Below are positions 24,181 to 37,002 of a stretch of DNA of 64,000 bases, one piece after another (the stretch's first letter is position 1; each line of letters opens with the position of its first letter). Below the pieces are notes generated by a model. That model did not search any database. It saw only the letters and a program-made list of their open reading frames with translations, and had not been told where the DNA came from. The translations under genes and the position numbers were made by a program. This DNA is from Aspidapion aeneum. Its lineage: Eukaryota > Arthropoda > Insecta > Coleoptera > Brentidae. The DNA lies in the NCBI GenBank assembly GCA_963576565.1, contig OY755038.1, positions 204,449,013 through 204,513,012 on the forward strand. Direction: 5' to 3'.

Positions 24181-24711
24181 AATACACAAAGGTCTAATTT
24201 TGAAAGAAGACAGCGGTATCAGTAAAAAAATTATGTATTTTAAAATTTTAAACATTAATTTGCAAATGTTCTTATTATTTTTTATTAACCAATTAATTAA
24301 CATAATAAAATATATTTTTTTGCAAAGTGATTTTTCTAAATAACTTGTTTGGCACACTCTGTATAAAAAATTAGTATAAGCAAAATACAAAGATTTTTTT
24401 GTAGCCTCTTTTTGTAATATGATCAAAAAAAATCCAAGAAAAAAATTAATTTATTTTGTAGTCTTCTCATTCAATCTGAAATCTGGTTTTTTCCTTATTA
24501 TAAATAAAATATATGTATCCCTTAAGAATTGAAGAAGATTATTTGTAATTTGAACTAAAATATAATCTTTCACTTTTCCTTTTTACATACAAATCTTTTC
24601 GACGAAATTTCTTTTTATAACACAGAAAAGACTTAATTAAATCTGTCAAACTAAAAAAAAAGGTCGTCGAAATGAACACAACGGATTTTTTATACTAAAG
24701 GGCTAATTTAT

Positions 24712-24960
24712 CTGAGGGCACGGCAGTGCCTCGCCAAGTTCGCGCACCGTGTCTTTTCTTGAAACATTTCAGCCGATATTTGACCTATCTAAAACTCTAC
24801 TTGGGAATGAGCTACGAATCTCAAACTTAAAAAAAACATTTCCAATCTAGTAAGAACCATTCATTTTCAAATTTGTATTGGAGAACTTGGCTTTACTTTT
24901 ATCTCAATTCTTTTTACGGAATACCACTTTCGTGTACTTGGCTTTTTTTACATGAAATGG
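24712..24960 (+). repeat. Dispersed repeat R3, copy b
   Basis: Carries the two outer blocks of R3 directly joined, without the ~660 bp between them in copy a (17230-18210). The 278 bp from here to the mirrored element show nothing recognisable. Confidence 0.65.
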
Positions 24961-25624
24961 ATGACAATGGTGCACGTTTTATAAAAGACAGTAGGGGAGA
25001 GGAGGGTAATAAGAAACACCTAAAAAAAAATATTTTTTATTAGAAAAAACTCAAAACTAAAACCTACAACTTAGTCAACACAAGGTTTGATTGTACTTAA
25101 GTGAAGATCGGTCTTTACATAAACTAAAAATATAAATTCTGCACCTTAAAATAAGGTTTAGCAAAATTGTTACTAAGTTGGGAAATGGTTGGTTCTATAA
25201 ATAAAAGATGGATAAAAAACAATAACTTAAAAGGAAACAAGGATAGTAGATATACTATACGGGTTCTGGGCCACTTTTTCCATGTAAATCTCCATAAGAC
25301 GAAAACGTGGTCATTTTTTTAGACATGTCACAGAATATTTCATTCGAGGCAGTAATTTTTACATGACTCTTTTTTTGTGCTACCGAATCAAACATTTTCT
25401 ATAAATGTTTGACTCTCAGCTAACTGTTAAGGTGTTGCTAATCATATTGTACACACAAGTATCGAGCAGTCTGTAACATGCTATCTGGTGCTTGTTACAG
25501 GACTTTATTTTAGTCACCCAAGCAGTGGGTCACTTGAAAGTGGTTATAATACTTAAGGGTCTATCTAGTCAATAAGTTTAAAGCCCGTAATATTCACAAC
25601 TTAAAGATTTCAATTATTTTTATA

Positions 25625-25627
<3 letters not shown>

Positions 25628-25663
<36 letters not shown>

Positions 25664-25955
25664 TTTGTTTCTTTTTAGTACTAGCTACTTGGACTAGGTT
25701 CATAGTAAGAACACCAATATAATTTCTTATTTGTTTATTTTTACATAGTAATACAATTAAGAATAAAAATATTTAAAGATTTTTATATATCTATATATAT
25801 GATTCCATTAATATTTAGTAGGATTATTAAAATCACATTACATGTACTATGGCTATTATTATATATATTTATTTTTACATTAACATATTAGACTTAACAT
25901 ATAAACTAATTATACAAATTTTATAATATACTTGCAAAACGAAGATTAAATTTAG

Positions 25956-26027
<72 letters not shown>
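25628..26027. repeat. AT dinucleotide runs near the left tip
   Basis: Two AT runs (25628-25661, about 34 bp, and 25961-26027, about 66 bp) lie in the 3' flank of the polymerase gene. The matching runs in the right arm are about 50 and 46 bp, so they have drifted independently since the arms formed. Confidence 0.9.
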
Positions 26028-26030
<3 letters not shown>

Positions 26031-26101
26031 GACTACTAAAAATATCTAACCAAACAGAATATCAACAAACATACCATTATTAAAATTACAGTTAACCTAA
26101 G

Positions 26102-29100
26102 TTATCTCTCAATACTATAGTGCCCCCACGGTAACGTTTCATAAGAGTCTTTTGAAATACATCTTTTATCATCCAGGGGACTCAGCCCAATTTTTGTCTG
26201 TTTTACAGAGTGTAGTCTATGCTTTTCGGATCTTATAAGATTTTGTGTAACCACCTTCTCTTGAAAGTTATTTAGGCAGGCGACATAGTCCTCAAATAAT
26301 ATTTTTGATTTTACAACGTTTTGCTTTACACCCTTGGCCTTCTTAATCACTTTTGCGGCATTACTCTTGTTGTCCACTACTTTTGTAGCATACATTTTAG
26401 CTCTAAGACCAATAAAATGCGTCATTATTTCGCCACTGTTTTCATCTTTCATCATGCCCAAAACTTTTTTATTTACCCTCGGAATGTTATATATGTTATC
26501 TTCAGCATAATCTGAGGTATCAAAGTACTTGTCACAGTCGCGCTGTATTGATTCATAAATATCATGATTTTTTTATGGTATAAACTAAACTATCAGTATC
26601 TGTGTATGCCACAGTACAATCCTTTCCAAAAGCTGGTAGCATGTAGTTATAGTGAAAATCATATATGGTTGTTTTGGCAATGTCCAAAATACACATCCCC
26701 ACATATATCGGTTTATTAAAAAATATTTCGGTTTTTTCAAGTTCTACGGCAACCAAGTTTTCATTGAATATTATAACGCTTTTGAATTCGGGTCGAGAAA
26801 TCAGTGCTTCCGCTCCATATCGTCCATCCCATTTCTTGATTAATTTAACAACACTATGTTTTCGTATATTTTCCATGGTTTTACCAAACACGGCGTTGTT
26901 CATTAATTTAAAAAGGTTTTTCTCAAATTCATTTTTGGCATTTTGTCTTAATTGAGTATTTAGATCAATGTAGGGTTTCAACCATGCAGATTGCTTAAAG
27001 CATAAAATTCTATAAATTTTTTCAAGTCTTATTCCAAGTTTCATTGCTTGCTTTAAATTTCTATAATGAACTACATACGCTCTTTTATTATATAGTGTAG
27101 CCATAAGTTTCTTATTTTTGGGGTTTGTTTCGCCAGGTGGGCAGTGATGTTCAGGACATAGAGGCAAGTCTGAAAAATAGTCATGTAATTTCACAGGAAT
27201 GTACAAGTCGACTTCAAGAATGTATCCATTACTCGAGTCATCTTCAATCTTATTAACATCAAAATTGAGCATTTCCTCGCTTTCTAACCAATAAAATTTT
27301 TCATATGGCAGTTTCTGGCTCATGCTATAGCCATATTGGTTATTAATATCAAAATACATCAGAAAAGATGTTTCTTTCGTTGAATTATAATTGGACATGT
27401 ATTTGTTGTTTGCCTCCACATATCTTTTAGAACATTGGCTCAAACCACCTCTAATACCGCGTTCTATAAAGGTTACCATATTATAGTCAGTCAAAAGCTC
27501 TAATTTTTGTTGCGTGTGGTACAGCATGCAATCCCACGTGTAACCAGGAAGGGTATAATAGTTAGCAGGATCCAGACCATACGTTTTATGACAGCTTTCT
27601 CTAAACGTTTGAAATACTTGCATTAAGAGGATTATATCAACTTTCATATAGAGTTCCATATAATCCTGTAGGGTTTTACAGCCAAAGGTTTTCCACACAT
27701 TCTTTGCATGGTCATAATCAGCAGATGATATTTCTCTACTTTCTAGTAAATTAAAAAAGTTGAGTTTTTCTGGCAAAGATGTCTCTTTTAGCTTTTCCCA
27801 ACTATTCATGTAGTCATAGCAAAATACTCCTTTTTTATAAATAAGTTTATATTGTTCGTCGGATAAGTTGGGGTATTCGCTTTTCACCAGTGGATAGTCC
27901 TCAAGATTTGAAGCCAGCTTATCCAAGCTACTGGCCATAAAGCGAAACGAATCAATAAATCTAAATTCAATTAAATTTTCACTAATTTTTTTAGTAAAGG
28001 CTATATATTTTTCTTTGTTAATTGGTAGCAAATTTATTGAGCCATCCAAATTAGCGATATTTTCAATTATTAAATGTCCATCATAGGAGCTAAGATTATG
28101 AAATACTACCGGGATGGTGTGACTGAAAATTCAAATTACAGCTTTCATGCGCAGGACCACGATAAGCAGAGGTAAGGTGACTATGATCGCGTATTTTCTT
28201 TTCACCAGCTAGAAAGTCCTGTTCACACATATGACATTTTTTAGCTTTGTTAAAGTCACGTTTTTGTTTTTTACTTAAAGGCTCCATGGGTAAGTCACAA
28301 AGAAATACAGTTTCTAAGTTTTCAGCAAACTCCAGTAATTGTTTACTAAACCATTCCATACAGTCAGGCCCCGTGTACGATCGATAAAATGATAGAGAAT
28401 TATCATAAGCACATTTTACGTAGTACCCCACTGAACAAGGCACATGACTTTGATATTTTTGGGTTCTTTTACTACTATTTTTTACCATAGGCATCAGTAA
28501 GCATTCGATATCGCAAAAAATAATAAGGGATGCAAATTGTTTATTTTTAAAATTTTGAAATTCAACAATTTTATTCTCTTTAGATGGTATTTTCGGAACA
28601 GTGATACTGTCAATAATTTTGCAGTCTTTTATATGCTGAATAAGTCCAGCTTCAGAATAGAAGTAGTGCAGACATCTATCACATAAATAAGTTGCTTTCT
28701 TGCATTTGCTGATCTGGCTACTTACTAGCCTTGAAAGATTTTTTATCCATACAAAGTGGTAAGTTGGTGGAGAAAGATCTTTAATCTGTTCTTTCTCCAA
28801 ATAGTAATTATCCTGTATCATTAACAAATTAACATGTTTTTCATGTTTTTTCTCCGTAATGTATACAGGCAGTGCTTTAAAATTGTTTTTGTTAAGTTTC
28901 TGCAGGCGGTACACGTTTATGGAAACATTATTTTGCTTTTCGAACCGGGCTACCTGGTTTATAGTCATTGGAAACTTTATACCTTTTAAATTTAATACTT
29001 CTTGGGGGTGCGGATATGATGATGTACGATAAGAATGATCTTTAACGGGATATAATGCCGACACTACAGCCCAACTAAAACATAAATTGTCATTGTTTTT

Positions 29101-29829
29101 TACATTTACACAAGCCTTACGATTAAGAATTTCTTTGGGTAGCTCTAAAAAACAACCAGATCTTAAAGGATTGTACTTATTAAAAGCAATTATAAGATTT
29201 CTTATTTTTGTAAGAGACCATCCAGATTGATTTTGCTCAAATTCTTCCAAATCAGTTAAAAGCAAATTTTTTACATTTTTGTTAAACCAGTTTTTTAAAT
29301 TTGTGTTACGGTCAATAACTGCATTAGCGGTATTAAAATGTTTTGTTTCATTTGCAAGTGGTGCTTGTTTCGGAATTTGAAAATCTGCACTTAAAATAGT
29401 ATTAACTTTTAAAATGTCTTCTTTTTTTAATGCATTTTCTATCCTTCGTTTAAATAAACTAAAGCAATCCTCTAAAAACTTTTTGGGATCCTTATGTTGT
29501 AAATTTGTAATTACACCACTTCTTACCCTACTGTTAAAGGCTGATTTTACATCTTCCCAGTGGACCCGGTGTTTTGCAGTTTTCTTGGTGATGACGTCCC
29601 CACATCCATGCTTAATGCTTTTCTTTAGGCGATGCTTAAAGCCTTTCACTTCTCCAAGGCAAGCAGTTAGATGGACCTTTTCATGAACCGTGCGGGACTT
29701 CTTTAGGGCAATGCTAATTTTTCGACTAGCTTTAGCACAGTCGTTCAAGATTCTGGATATATTTGGCACTTTATTAAAATTATCCACCTGATATTTTATA
29801 TCACTAATTAGTTTAGTAGCAAAACTCAT
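26102..29829 (-). pseudogene. Protein-primed family B DNA polymerase, left copy, frameshifted
   Basis: Mirror copy of the intact gene at 39538-43269, transcribed outward on the minus strand. Frame one runs 29829-28096 (577 codons: cysteine-peptidase-like region, C2HC finger, Exo I, endonuclease VII-like motif), then loses register at a 5-bp deletion near 28123 just after the NLNF motif. The next open piece (28049-26562) covers Exo II to the YTDTDS polymerase motif and is cut by one extra base in a T-run (A-run in sense) at 26568-26574. The last open piece is 26461-26102. Only a handful of amino-acid differences separate it from the right copy. It cannot make a full polymerase, though the first 570 residues could still be expressed. 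Confidence 0.9.
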
Positions 29830-31436
29830 TTTAGATCGGTCTGATATAATATCACCACAGGAAGATAGTTCATATTTTTCTGAATCAAAATCAAAGTTTT
29901 TAAAAATTTGTGTTCAACGATTCACAGATTTTTAATAATCACTACTCTTTCAATTGTCATCAACGCAAACAGGAGCAGTAGACGAGTATGTCGGAAGTCG
30001 TGGACTAACAATACTGACAGAATAATTACAAGCACGAGCTTTTATAAGCTTTTTTAGGAACAGGGTTACCAACTGTTTTATATTGTATATATATTTGGAA
30101 CATTGCAGTGTTACCAATTTTGGGTTCTAAGTATATAAGAATCAACCAATATCTTGGTATTTTGAGCAAATTTATACTTGATTTCTAAATTTGATGCCTC
30201 ACTATACTTTATTTTTATTAAAATTTATTTAAATATTCTTACAAATTACAATGTCATAATTTTCAAAATTTCAATCAATGCCAACAAACAAAAAAAGGAG
30301 CTCAGCAGAAGAATAAGAAGGAGGAAAAGAAGGAGGAGGTGAAGAAGAAGAAAACACTCAAAACGAAAAATGAAATAAGCAAGGAAAGAGGTCGGAATAA
30401 CAAAATAAAATAGACTGATAACTAAGAAACCGAGGATTAGAAGAAGATAAGGGACTATATAAATTTTTAATTAGAAGTGCAACTATAAATGTCAATGTGA
30501 ATTTTTAATTAGAGATGCAAAATTAAATGTAAATTTCCAAAGGTATAATTTATTATACAAATAAATAGTTGTCATTTAAAATAAAACAAGACTTTCTGCC
30601 CAGTTTGCCAACCGAGATCTTGACCATTACAACTAACTAGCAGATACGTTCAGACAAGTTTTTTTTTCAGGTTCTAACAAGTTAGGAAAGACAGGTGTGA
30701 TCCTACAGCTTTACCTACTGCGACTTACCCAAAAGTTTTAGAATTTTAAAGCCAAAGTATTTTAAAGAGATTGACTAATATTACATCCTTTTCTACTACA
30801 TAATTTATACATATTTTTTTATTTTGCGATATTTCACACGTAGGGACAAGACGCAATATATATTAATTTTTAGCTGACTCTTGTCATGCAGATGATTACT
30901 AGGACTCAGCCATGTGGTAATTTGAGCTCTTTCTACTGAGATGCGTCATCAGCAGTAAATGGAATCTCAGGCCAGGCAAGTAGGTCTCAATACGGAGCCA
31001 TTTGGTATTTAACCTGTCAGCTGATACCTTTAAAAATATCTAAAACATGTGTAAAAAGTTGTTTTGTTTATGCATCCAGTCATACATATCTCATATTCAG
31101 TTAAACGGACCTAAAAAAGGTCTAAAATATAATGTTCTGTGTTTTAACTTTAAAAATAATTTGAATGACCAATACATAGGTACCTTGTTTTAATACTATT
31201 AATAATTACTAGCATCAAATTAAAAGTTTTCATAAGTGATTTATATTCTAATTTTACAGTAAGGCGGTTCAGATCACATCTCCTTTTTTCTTTATACTTG
31301 TGTCAAAAAGTCAAATATTTCTGCCAGAAACTAAATGAAGCGCCTGGGTCAATTACTACTTTGGTGACTTAACATTTAATTCGCCTGTTTTTTCATTTCA
31401 TAATTCATAATTGGGCGACCCCCAATCCTACCCCTG
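29830..31436. other. Left arm: polymerase upstream region and spacer
   Basis: Holds the minus-strand TATA/Inr promoter (30013-30046) and, at 30289-30361, a strongly purine-biased tract of AAGAAGGAGG type on the plus strand. No protein frame of note. The mirror in the right arm is about 37931-39537. Confidence 0.6.
30013..30046 (-). promoter_or_regulatory. TATA box and initiator of the left polymerase copy
   Basis: Minus strand: TATAAAAG at 30039-30046 and TCAGT initiator at 30013-30017, with about 31 bp between the TATA start and the initiator A. Mirror of the right-arm promoter. Confidence 0.65.
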
Positions 31437-32193
31437 TCACATGTGACAGGTCCCATGTCACAGGTCACAGGTCACATGTCACATGTCACTGGTCACTGGT
31501 CACTTGTCGCTTGTCACTTGTCACTTGTCACTTGTCACTTGTCACTTGTCACTTGTCACTTGTCACTTGTCACTTGTCACTTGTCACTTGTCACTTGTCA
31601 CTTGTCACTTGTTACTTGTCACTTGTCACTTGTCACTTGTCACTTGTCACTTGTCACTTGTCACTTGTCACTTGTCACTTGTCACAGGTCACTTGTCACT
31701 TGTCACTTGTCACTGGTCACTTGTCACTTGTCACTGGTCACTGGTCACTGGTCACTTGTCACTTGTCACTTGTCACTTGTCACTCGTCACTTGTCACTTG
31801 TCACTTGTCACTTGTCACTTGTCACTTGCCACTTGCCACTTGCCACTTGCCACTTGTCAATTGTCACTTATCACTTGTCTCGTGTCACTTGTTACTTGCC
31901 ACTTGCCACTTGTCACTTGTCACTTGTCACTTGTCACTTGTCACTTGTCACTTGTCACTTGTCACTTGTCACTTGTCACTTGTCACTTGTCACTTGTCAC
32001 TTGTCACTTGTCACTTGTCACTTGTCACTTGTCACTTGTCACTTGTCACTTGTCACTTGTCACTTGTCACTTGTCACTTGTCACTTGTCACTTGTCAATT
32101 GTCAATTGTCACTTGTCAGTTGTCACTTGTCTCGTGTCACTTGTCACTTCTCACTTGTCACCTATCAACTGTCAACTTTCAATTGTCAACTGA
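31437..32193. repeat. Heptamer satellite (TCACTTG)n, left arm
   Basis: About 108 units of TCACTTG with variants (TCACTGG, TCACAGG, CCACTTG, TCAATTG) concentrated at the ends and in one interior block near 31820-31905. All three plus-strand frames are open only because the 7-bp unit contains no stop in that direction; the encoded LVTCHLS repeat is not a credible protein. The right-arm copy is about 170 bp longer. Confidence 0.9.
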
Positions 32194-34106
32194 CAAACAT
32201 CAACATGTAGATTTATGCACTTGTAAAACCCAGTGCAAATGTCTATTTTTGGTGTGTAAGGCTCTTTCCAGAATTGAGCTACATTTGTACATCGCAATTA
32301 GCTTTGCAATTTAACTACCAATATGTGCCTATAGAATGAGTTCTAAAATGTGAGGCATAATAGACTTGCTTGTAGTTAAAGTAAAAAGTGTAAAAAAGGC
32401 AACAATTATTAGGAATTGGGTCATAATTACGGTTTTAAAGCTCGAGTATCCATGTCAACAATGTTCATTTTTTTTATATTTTTTAACTGCATCTATTTAT
32501 CTATAATGAAAATAGCGATTCATTCCATTATTTCTTTATTTTCTTTGCAGATTATTAAGGATTTTTATAAATAGATAAATTAGGCTTTTTAAAGATAATT
32601 CGTCTAAGTACGAAATGTCGTTTAGCTTTTATTACAAAAATGATTTCGTAGAGCTGTAAATTCAAAGTCTTAGTATCTCTACATTGGTACTAGTGCCTGT
32701 GTGCCACTATACCTAACTAATATAGTAAAACTGTGATCCCTGGTAGTTCGTAAGTTTTGTGCTAGATTTCTGTGTTCGGTTCTAGCAAAAATGCCTATAT
32801 GCCTGGTGTACGTCTTTATATGCGTCATATTTCATACATTCATCATAAATTGTTTGTAGATTCCGCCTACCATGCGTCTTTACTATTCTGTTTTGTTAGT
32901 TAAAAAGGCGGCATAAATGCATTGTTTCCCTATGATATTGCGGCCTTTTAACAGGGGCAGAATTCGTACATGATTTTCTAAAAACACTAGCTTTCAATAG
33001 GTTGCAGCTTCTTTCCTACATTCTATGGAGTGCCTCTGAAGAGTCTTTATGTCGGTCGGTATATCTCTATGTCTGTCTGTCTGTCTGTATGTATGTATGT
33101 ATGTCTCTTTGTATGTCTGTCTGTTCGTCTATCTGTATGTCTGTCTGTATTTTTGTCTGTATGTCTATCTGCCTGTATGACTGTCTGTAAAAACCATAAA
33201 ACCATAACCTCAGGGGAAGGGAAATCTGAGAATGAATGAGTGTTAGAGTAAGTGGAGCGAGAGTGAAAGACAAAGACAAAATCTATATATGGCATTTAAA
33301 ATCGAAGATTAGGCGTAAACCGAAAGGTAGGTAGCCTAGCCATTTCCGGGAGGGGTCCACTCGATCCGATAGCTTGACTACGGCGACACCCCCCGTATGT
33401 CTGTCTGTATGTATGTCTGTTGAAATAAAAGCTCTAAAATGGCACGATTAACTATGTATCCACCTGAGAATGGGCCAATAAGGCAGAAACCGGTAATCGA
33501 TTAACATGGATCAATGTGTCTGTAGCTTGTCAGGGCATGTTTCAGACATGATTCATCATATCCTTGTGACCGACGTTGGGAAAGGTGAAAACCACATAGT
33601 GTTAACTATACTTCATATGAATACAGGATAGGGCCACAGTATTGGCCTCTCAAAAGGTTTACAAGAAGCAAATTATGTTCGGGCTTAATTTATTGTGATC
33701 AAAATATCAAATTAGGTTTAAAAGTTCATTAGTTTCTAAATTATCCTTGTTAAAGCGAGAATTAAAAGTTGTTTTTTATATATTATGCCAGTCGTTTGTT
33801 CTGATTTAACACCAATCAGACAGTAATACAAAATCATACATTTTAAAAGTTTAGATTTTAAATTGTATTTTACATATTTTATTAATTCACAACTGTAATC
33901 TGTTTTAATAATAAACTTTAAATCGGACTAATAATACATTGTAGAGAGTGCAAAACACCCCTTTAAGGCCAAAGTCTTTAATTTTTATAAATATTTTTTA
34001 AACTATATTTGCGTAATATTAATTAAGATTAACCTAAAAAATACTAAACTTACTATAATATGAGAAACACAGGTTTTAAGCAAAAGGTGAGTTATCTTTA
34101 CGAGCT
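32194..34106. other. Left arm, inner part: non-coding, with TCTG tetranucleotide tract
   Basis: Tetranucleotide-like TGTCTGTCTG/TGTATGTATG tract at about 33068-33190 and a second short one near 33394-33420. Between them is a GC-richer segment (about 33300-33392). No recognisable frame; the short open frames follow the tetranucleotide register. The same content appears mirrored at 35090-37002. Confidence 0.6.
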
Positions 34107-35089
34107 GGAGTTCCCATCCCGTTTTTTTTGGCACATTTGGCAACGCCAAGCCTAATAGATAGAGCACAAACAGTATTGCGTGCATAACAGTAACTTACCG
34201 CGAAACATTTTTAATAGGACAAATATCTTTTAATCTTTAATTTAATCAAACCTTAAACTATTTAGACGTATCGCGACGACATACATTCTATCAAAAACAT
34301 AAAAAATCGAGCGCAGCCTAGACAAGGAGGAATAGAAAAATGGGAAGTTCTCCCTGAGGCATGACACAAGGGCACACGAGGTGGCATACTTGCTTGACCC
34401 TGGGACCAAGTCTCTAGTATGCCATTAATACACTACCAATTAAAAAGTTGACGAGTACACAGCTTCAAGTCTAATAATATACCATACCAAAACCAGAGCA
34501 AGTTATTGCTACTGTATTACGTCTTTAATGTATTTTCTACATAATAGTTTAAACATTCGTAAAATTTTTTATATTTTGTTAAAAATATTTTTAGTTTAAA
34601 TTACCTGTAAGTTTTAACTTAATGACATAAAGCAGAGACATGTCTTTATTTACTTTTAAGCTTCAGAGTAACACTAACATTTTTACATACATTACTGCAA
34701 AACTAGATACCACACTTAAAAGAATAATGAACCTTCTGTTGAAAATAATCATATTTTGAATTTATTTTAAAATAATCTAAAACACTAACCATGCTAGTTT
34801 TTTTAATTTACAATAAAAATTAAATAAAAATTTCATAAAACAAAACCAATTTTTCCATAACAGAACTTTCTGACATATTAATTTAAGCCGAACATTTTCT
34901 GTTTATACCTACTGCGCCTGCATGCATTGAAAACCGCAGTTAGAGAAAGTTGAGAGACGAAGAAACACAAAAAGGGTCTGAAGTACCCAAGTATCGTTAG
35001 ACACGCTTGCTTGGCTCTGACCATATTCAGTCTAGCCAACAAAGCGGGTGTTGAAACAAGAGGAATGCAAAAGAAAAAGAGGAGACGAA
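34107..35089. other. Unique centre of the mirrored element
   Basis: This 983-bp stretch is the only part not present twice. It is AT-rich, with no recognised gene. At its left edge the minus strand has ATGTTTCGCG followed by GTAAGT (about 34190-34208), a good splice donor shape, and a short frame with a hydrophobic start (MHAILFVLYLLGLALPN). At its right edge the plus strand reads a basic stretch (KKKRRRK). Both frames run into the same arm sequence. AGCT flanks the centre on both sides. Confidence 0.8.
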
Positions 35090-37002
35090 AGCTCGTAAAG
35101 ATAACTCACCTTTTGCTTAAAACCTGTGTTTCTCATATTATAGTAAGTTTAGTATTTTTTAGGTTAATCTTAATTAATATTACGCAAATATAGTTTAAAA
35201 AATATTTATAAAAATTAAAGACTTTGGCCTTAAAGGGGTGTTTTACACTCTCTACAATGTATTATTAGTCCGATTTAAAGTTTATTATTAAAACAGATTA
35301 CAGTTGTGAATTAATAAAATATGTAAAATACAATTTAAAATCTAAACTTTTAAAATGTATGATTTTGTATTACTGTCTGATTGGTGTTAAATCAGAACAA
35401 ACGACTGGCATAATATATAAAAAACAACTTTTAATTCTCGCTTTAACAAGGATAATTTAGAAACTAATGAACTTTTAAACCTAATTTGATATTTTGATCA
35501 CAATAAATTAAGCCCGAACATAATTTGCTTCTTGTAAACCTTTTGAGAGGCCAATACTGTGGCCCTATCCTGTATTCATATGAAGTATAGTTAACACTAT
35601 GTGGTTTTCACCTTTCCCAACGTCGGTCACAAGGATATGATGAATCATGTCTGAAACATGCCCTGACAAGCTACAGACACATTGATCCATGTTAATCGAT
35701 TACCGGTTTCTGCCTTATTGGCCCATTCTCAGGTGGATACATAGTTAATCGTGCCATTTTAGAGCTTTTATTTCAACAGACATACATACAGACAGACATA
35801 CGGGGGGTGTCGCCGTAGTCAAGCTATCGGATCGAGTGGACCCCTCCCGGAAATGGCTAGGCTACCTACCTTTCGGTTTACGCCTAATCTTCGATTTTAA
35901 ATGCCATATATAGATTTTGTCTTTGTCTTTCACTCTCGCTCCACTTACTCTAACACTCATTCATTCTCAGATTTCCCTTCCCCTGAGGTTATGGTTTTAT
36001 GGTTTTTACAGACAGTCATACAGGCAGATAGACATACAGACAAAAATACAGACAGACATACAGATAGACGAACAGACAGACATACAAAGAGACATACATA
36101 CATACATACAGACAGACAGACAGACATAGAGATATACCGACCGACATAAAGACTCTTCAGAGGCACTCCATAGAATGTAGGAAAGAAGCTGCAACCTATT
36201 GAAAGCTAGTGTTTTTAGAAAATCATGTACGAATTCTGCCCCTGTTAAAAGGCCGCAATATCATAGGGAAACAATGCATTTATGCCGCCTTTTTAACTAA
36301 CAAAACAGAATAGTAAAGACGCATGGTAGGCGGAATCTACAAACAATTTATGATGAATGTATGAAATATGACGCATATAAAGACGTACACCAGGCATATA
36401 GGCATTTTTGCTAGAACCGAACACAGAAATCTAGCACAAAACTTACGAACTACCAGGGATCACAGTTTTACTATATTAGTTAGGTATAGTGGCACACAGG
36501 CACTAGTACCAATGTAGAGATACTAAGACTTTGAATTTACAGCTCTACGAAATCATTTTTGTAATAAAAGCTAAACGACATTTCGTACTTAGACGAATTA
36601 TCTTTAAAAAGCCTAATTTATCTATTTATAAAAATCCTTAATAATCTGCAAAGAAAATAAAGAAATAATGGAATGAATCGCTATTTTCATTATAGATAAA
36701 TAGATGCAGTTAAAAAATATAAAAAAAATGAACATTGTTGACATGGATACTCGAGCTTTAAAACCGTAATTATGACCCAATTCCTAATAATTGTTGCCTT
36801 TTTTACACTTTTTACTTTAACTACAAGCAAGTCTATTATGCCTCACATTTTAGAACTCATTCTATAGGCACATATTGGTAGTTAAATTGCAAAGCTAATT
36901 GCGATGTACAAATGTAGCTCAATTCTGGAAAGAGTCTTACACACCAAAAATAGACATTTGCACTGGGTTTTACAAGTGCATAAATCTACATGTTGATGTT
37001 TG

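Larger units (their letters stand above)
25245..34106. repeat. Left arm of the giant inverted repeat
   Basis: Reverse complement of 35090-44120. Pairing is continuous from the outer tip (AGTAGATATAC) to the inner edge (TTTACGAGCT at 34097-34106). By eye differences are single bases, AT-run lengths, a heptamer-array length difference of about 170 bp, and two frameshifts in the polymerase gene. Confidence 0.95.

Noticed and set aside
31443..32314. Long overlapping frames of 236-267 codons (and 285-337 codons at 36882-37921) coding LVTCHLS repeats
   Set aside because: They arise because the heptamer TCACTTG has no stop in one direction, so all three frames are open. No real protein expected.
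33002..33295. Frames through the TCTG tetranucleotide tract on both strands (and the mirror at 35901-36194)
   Set aside because: Low-complexity translation of a tetranucleotide repeat; no domain.
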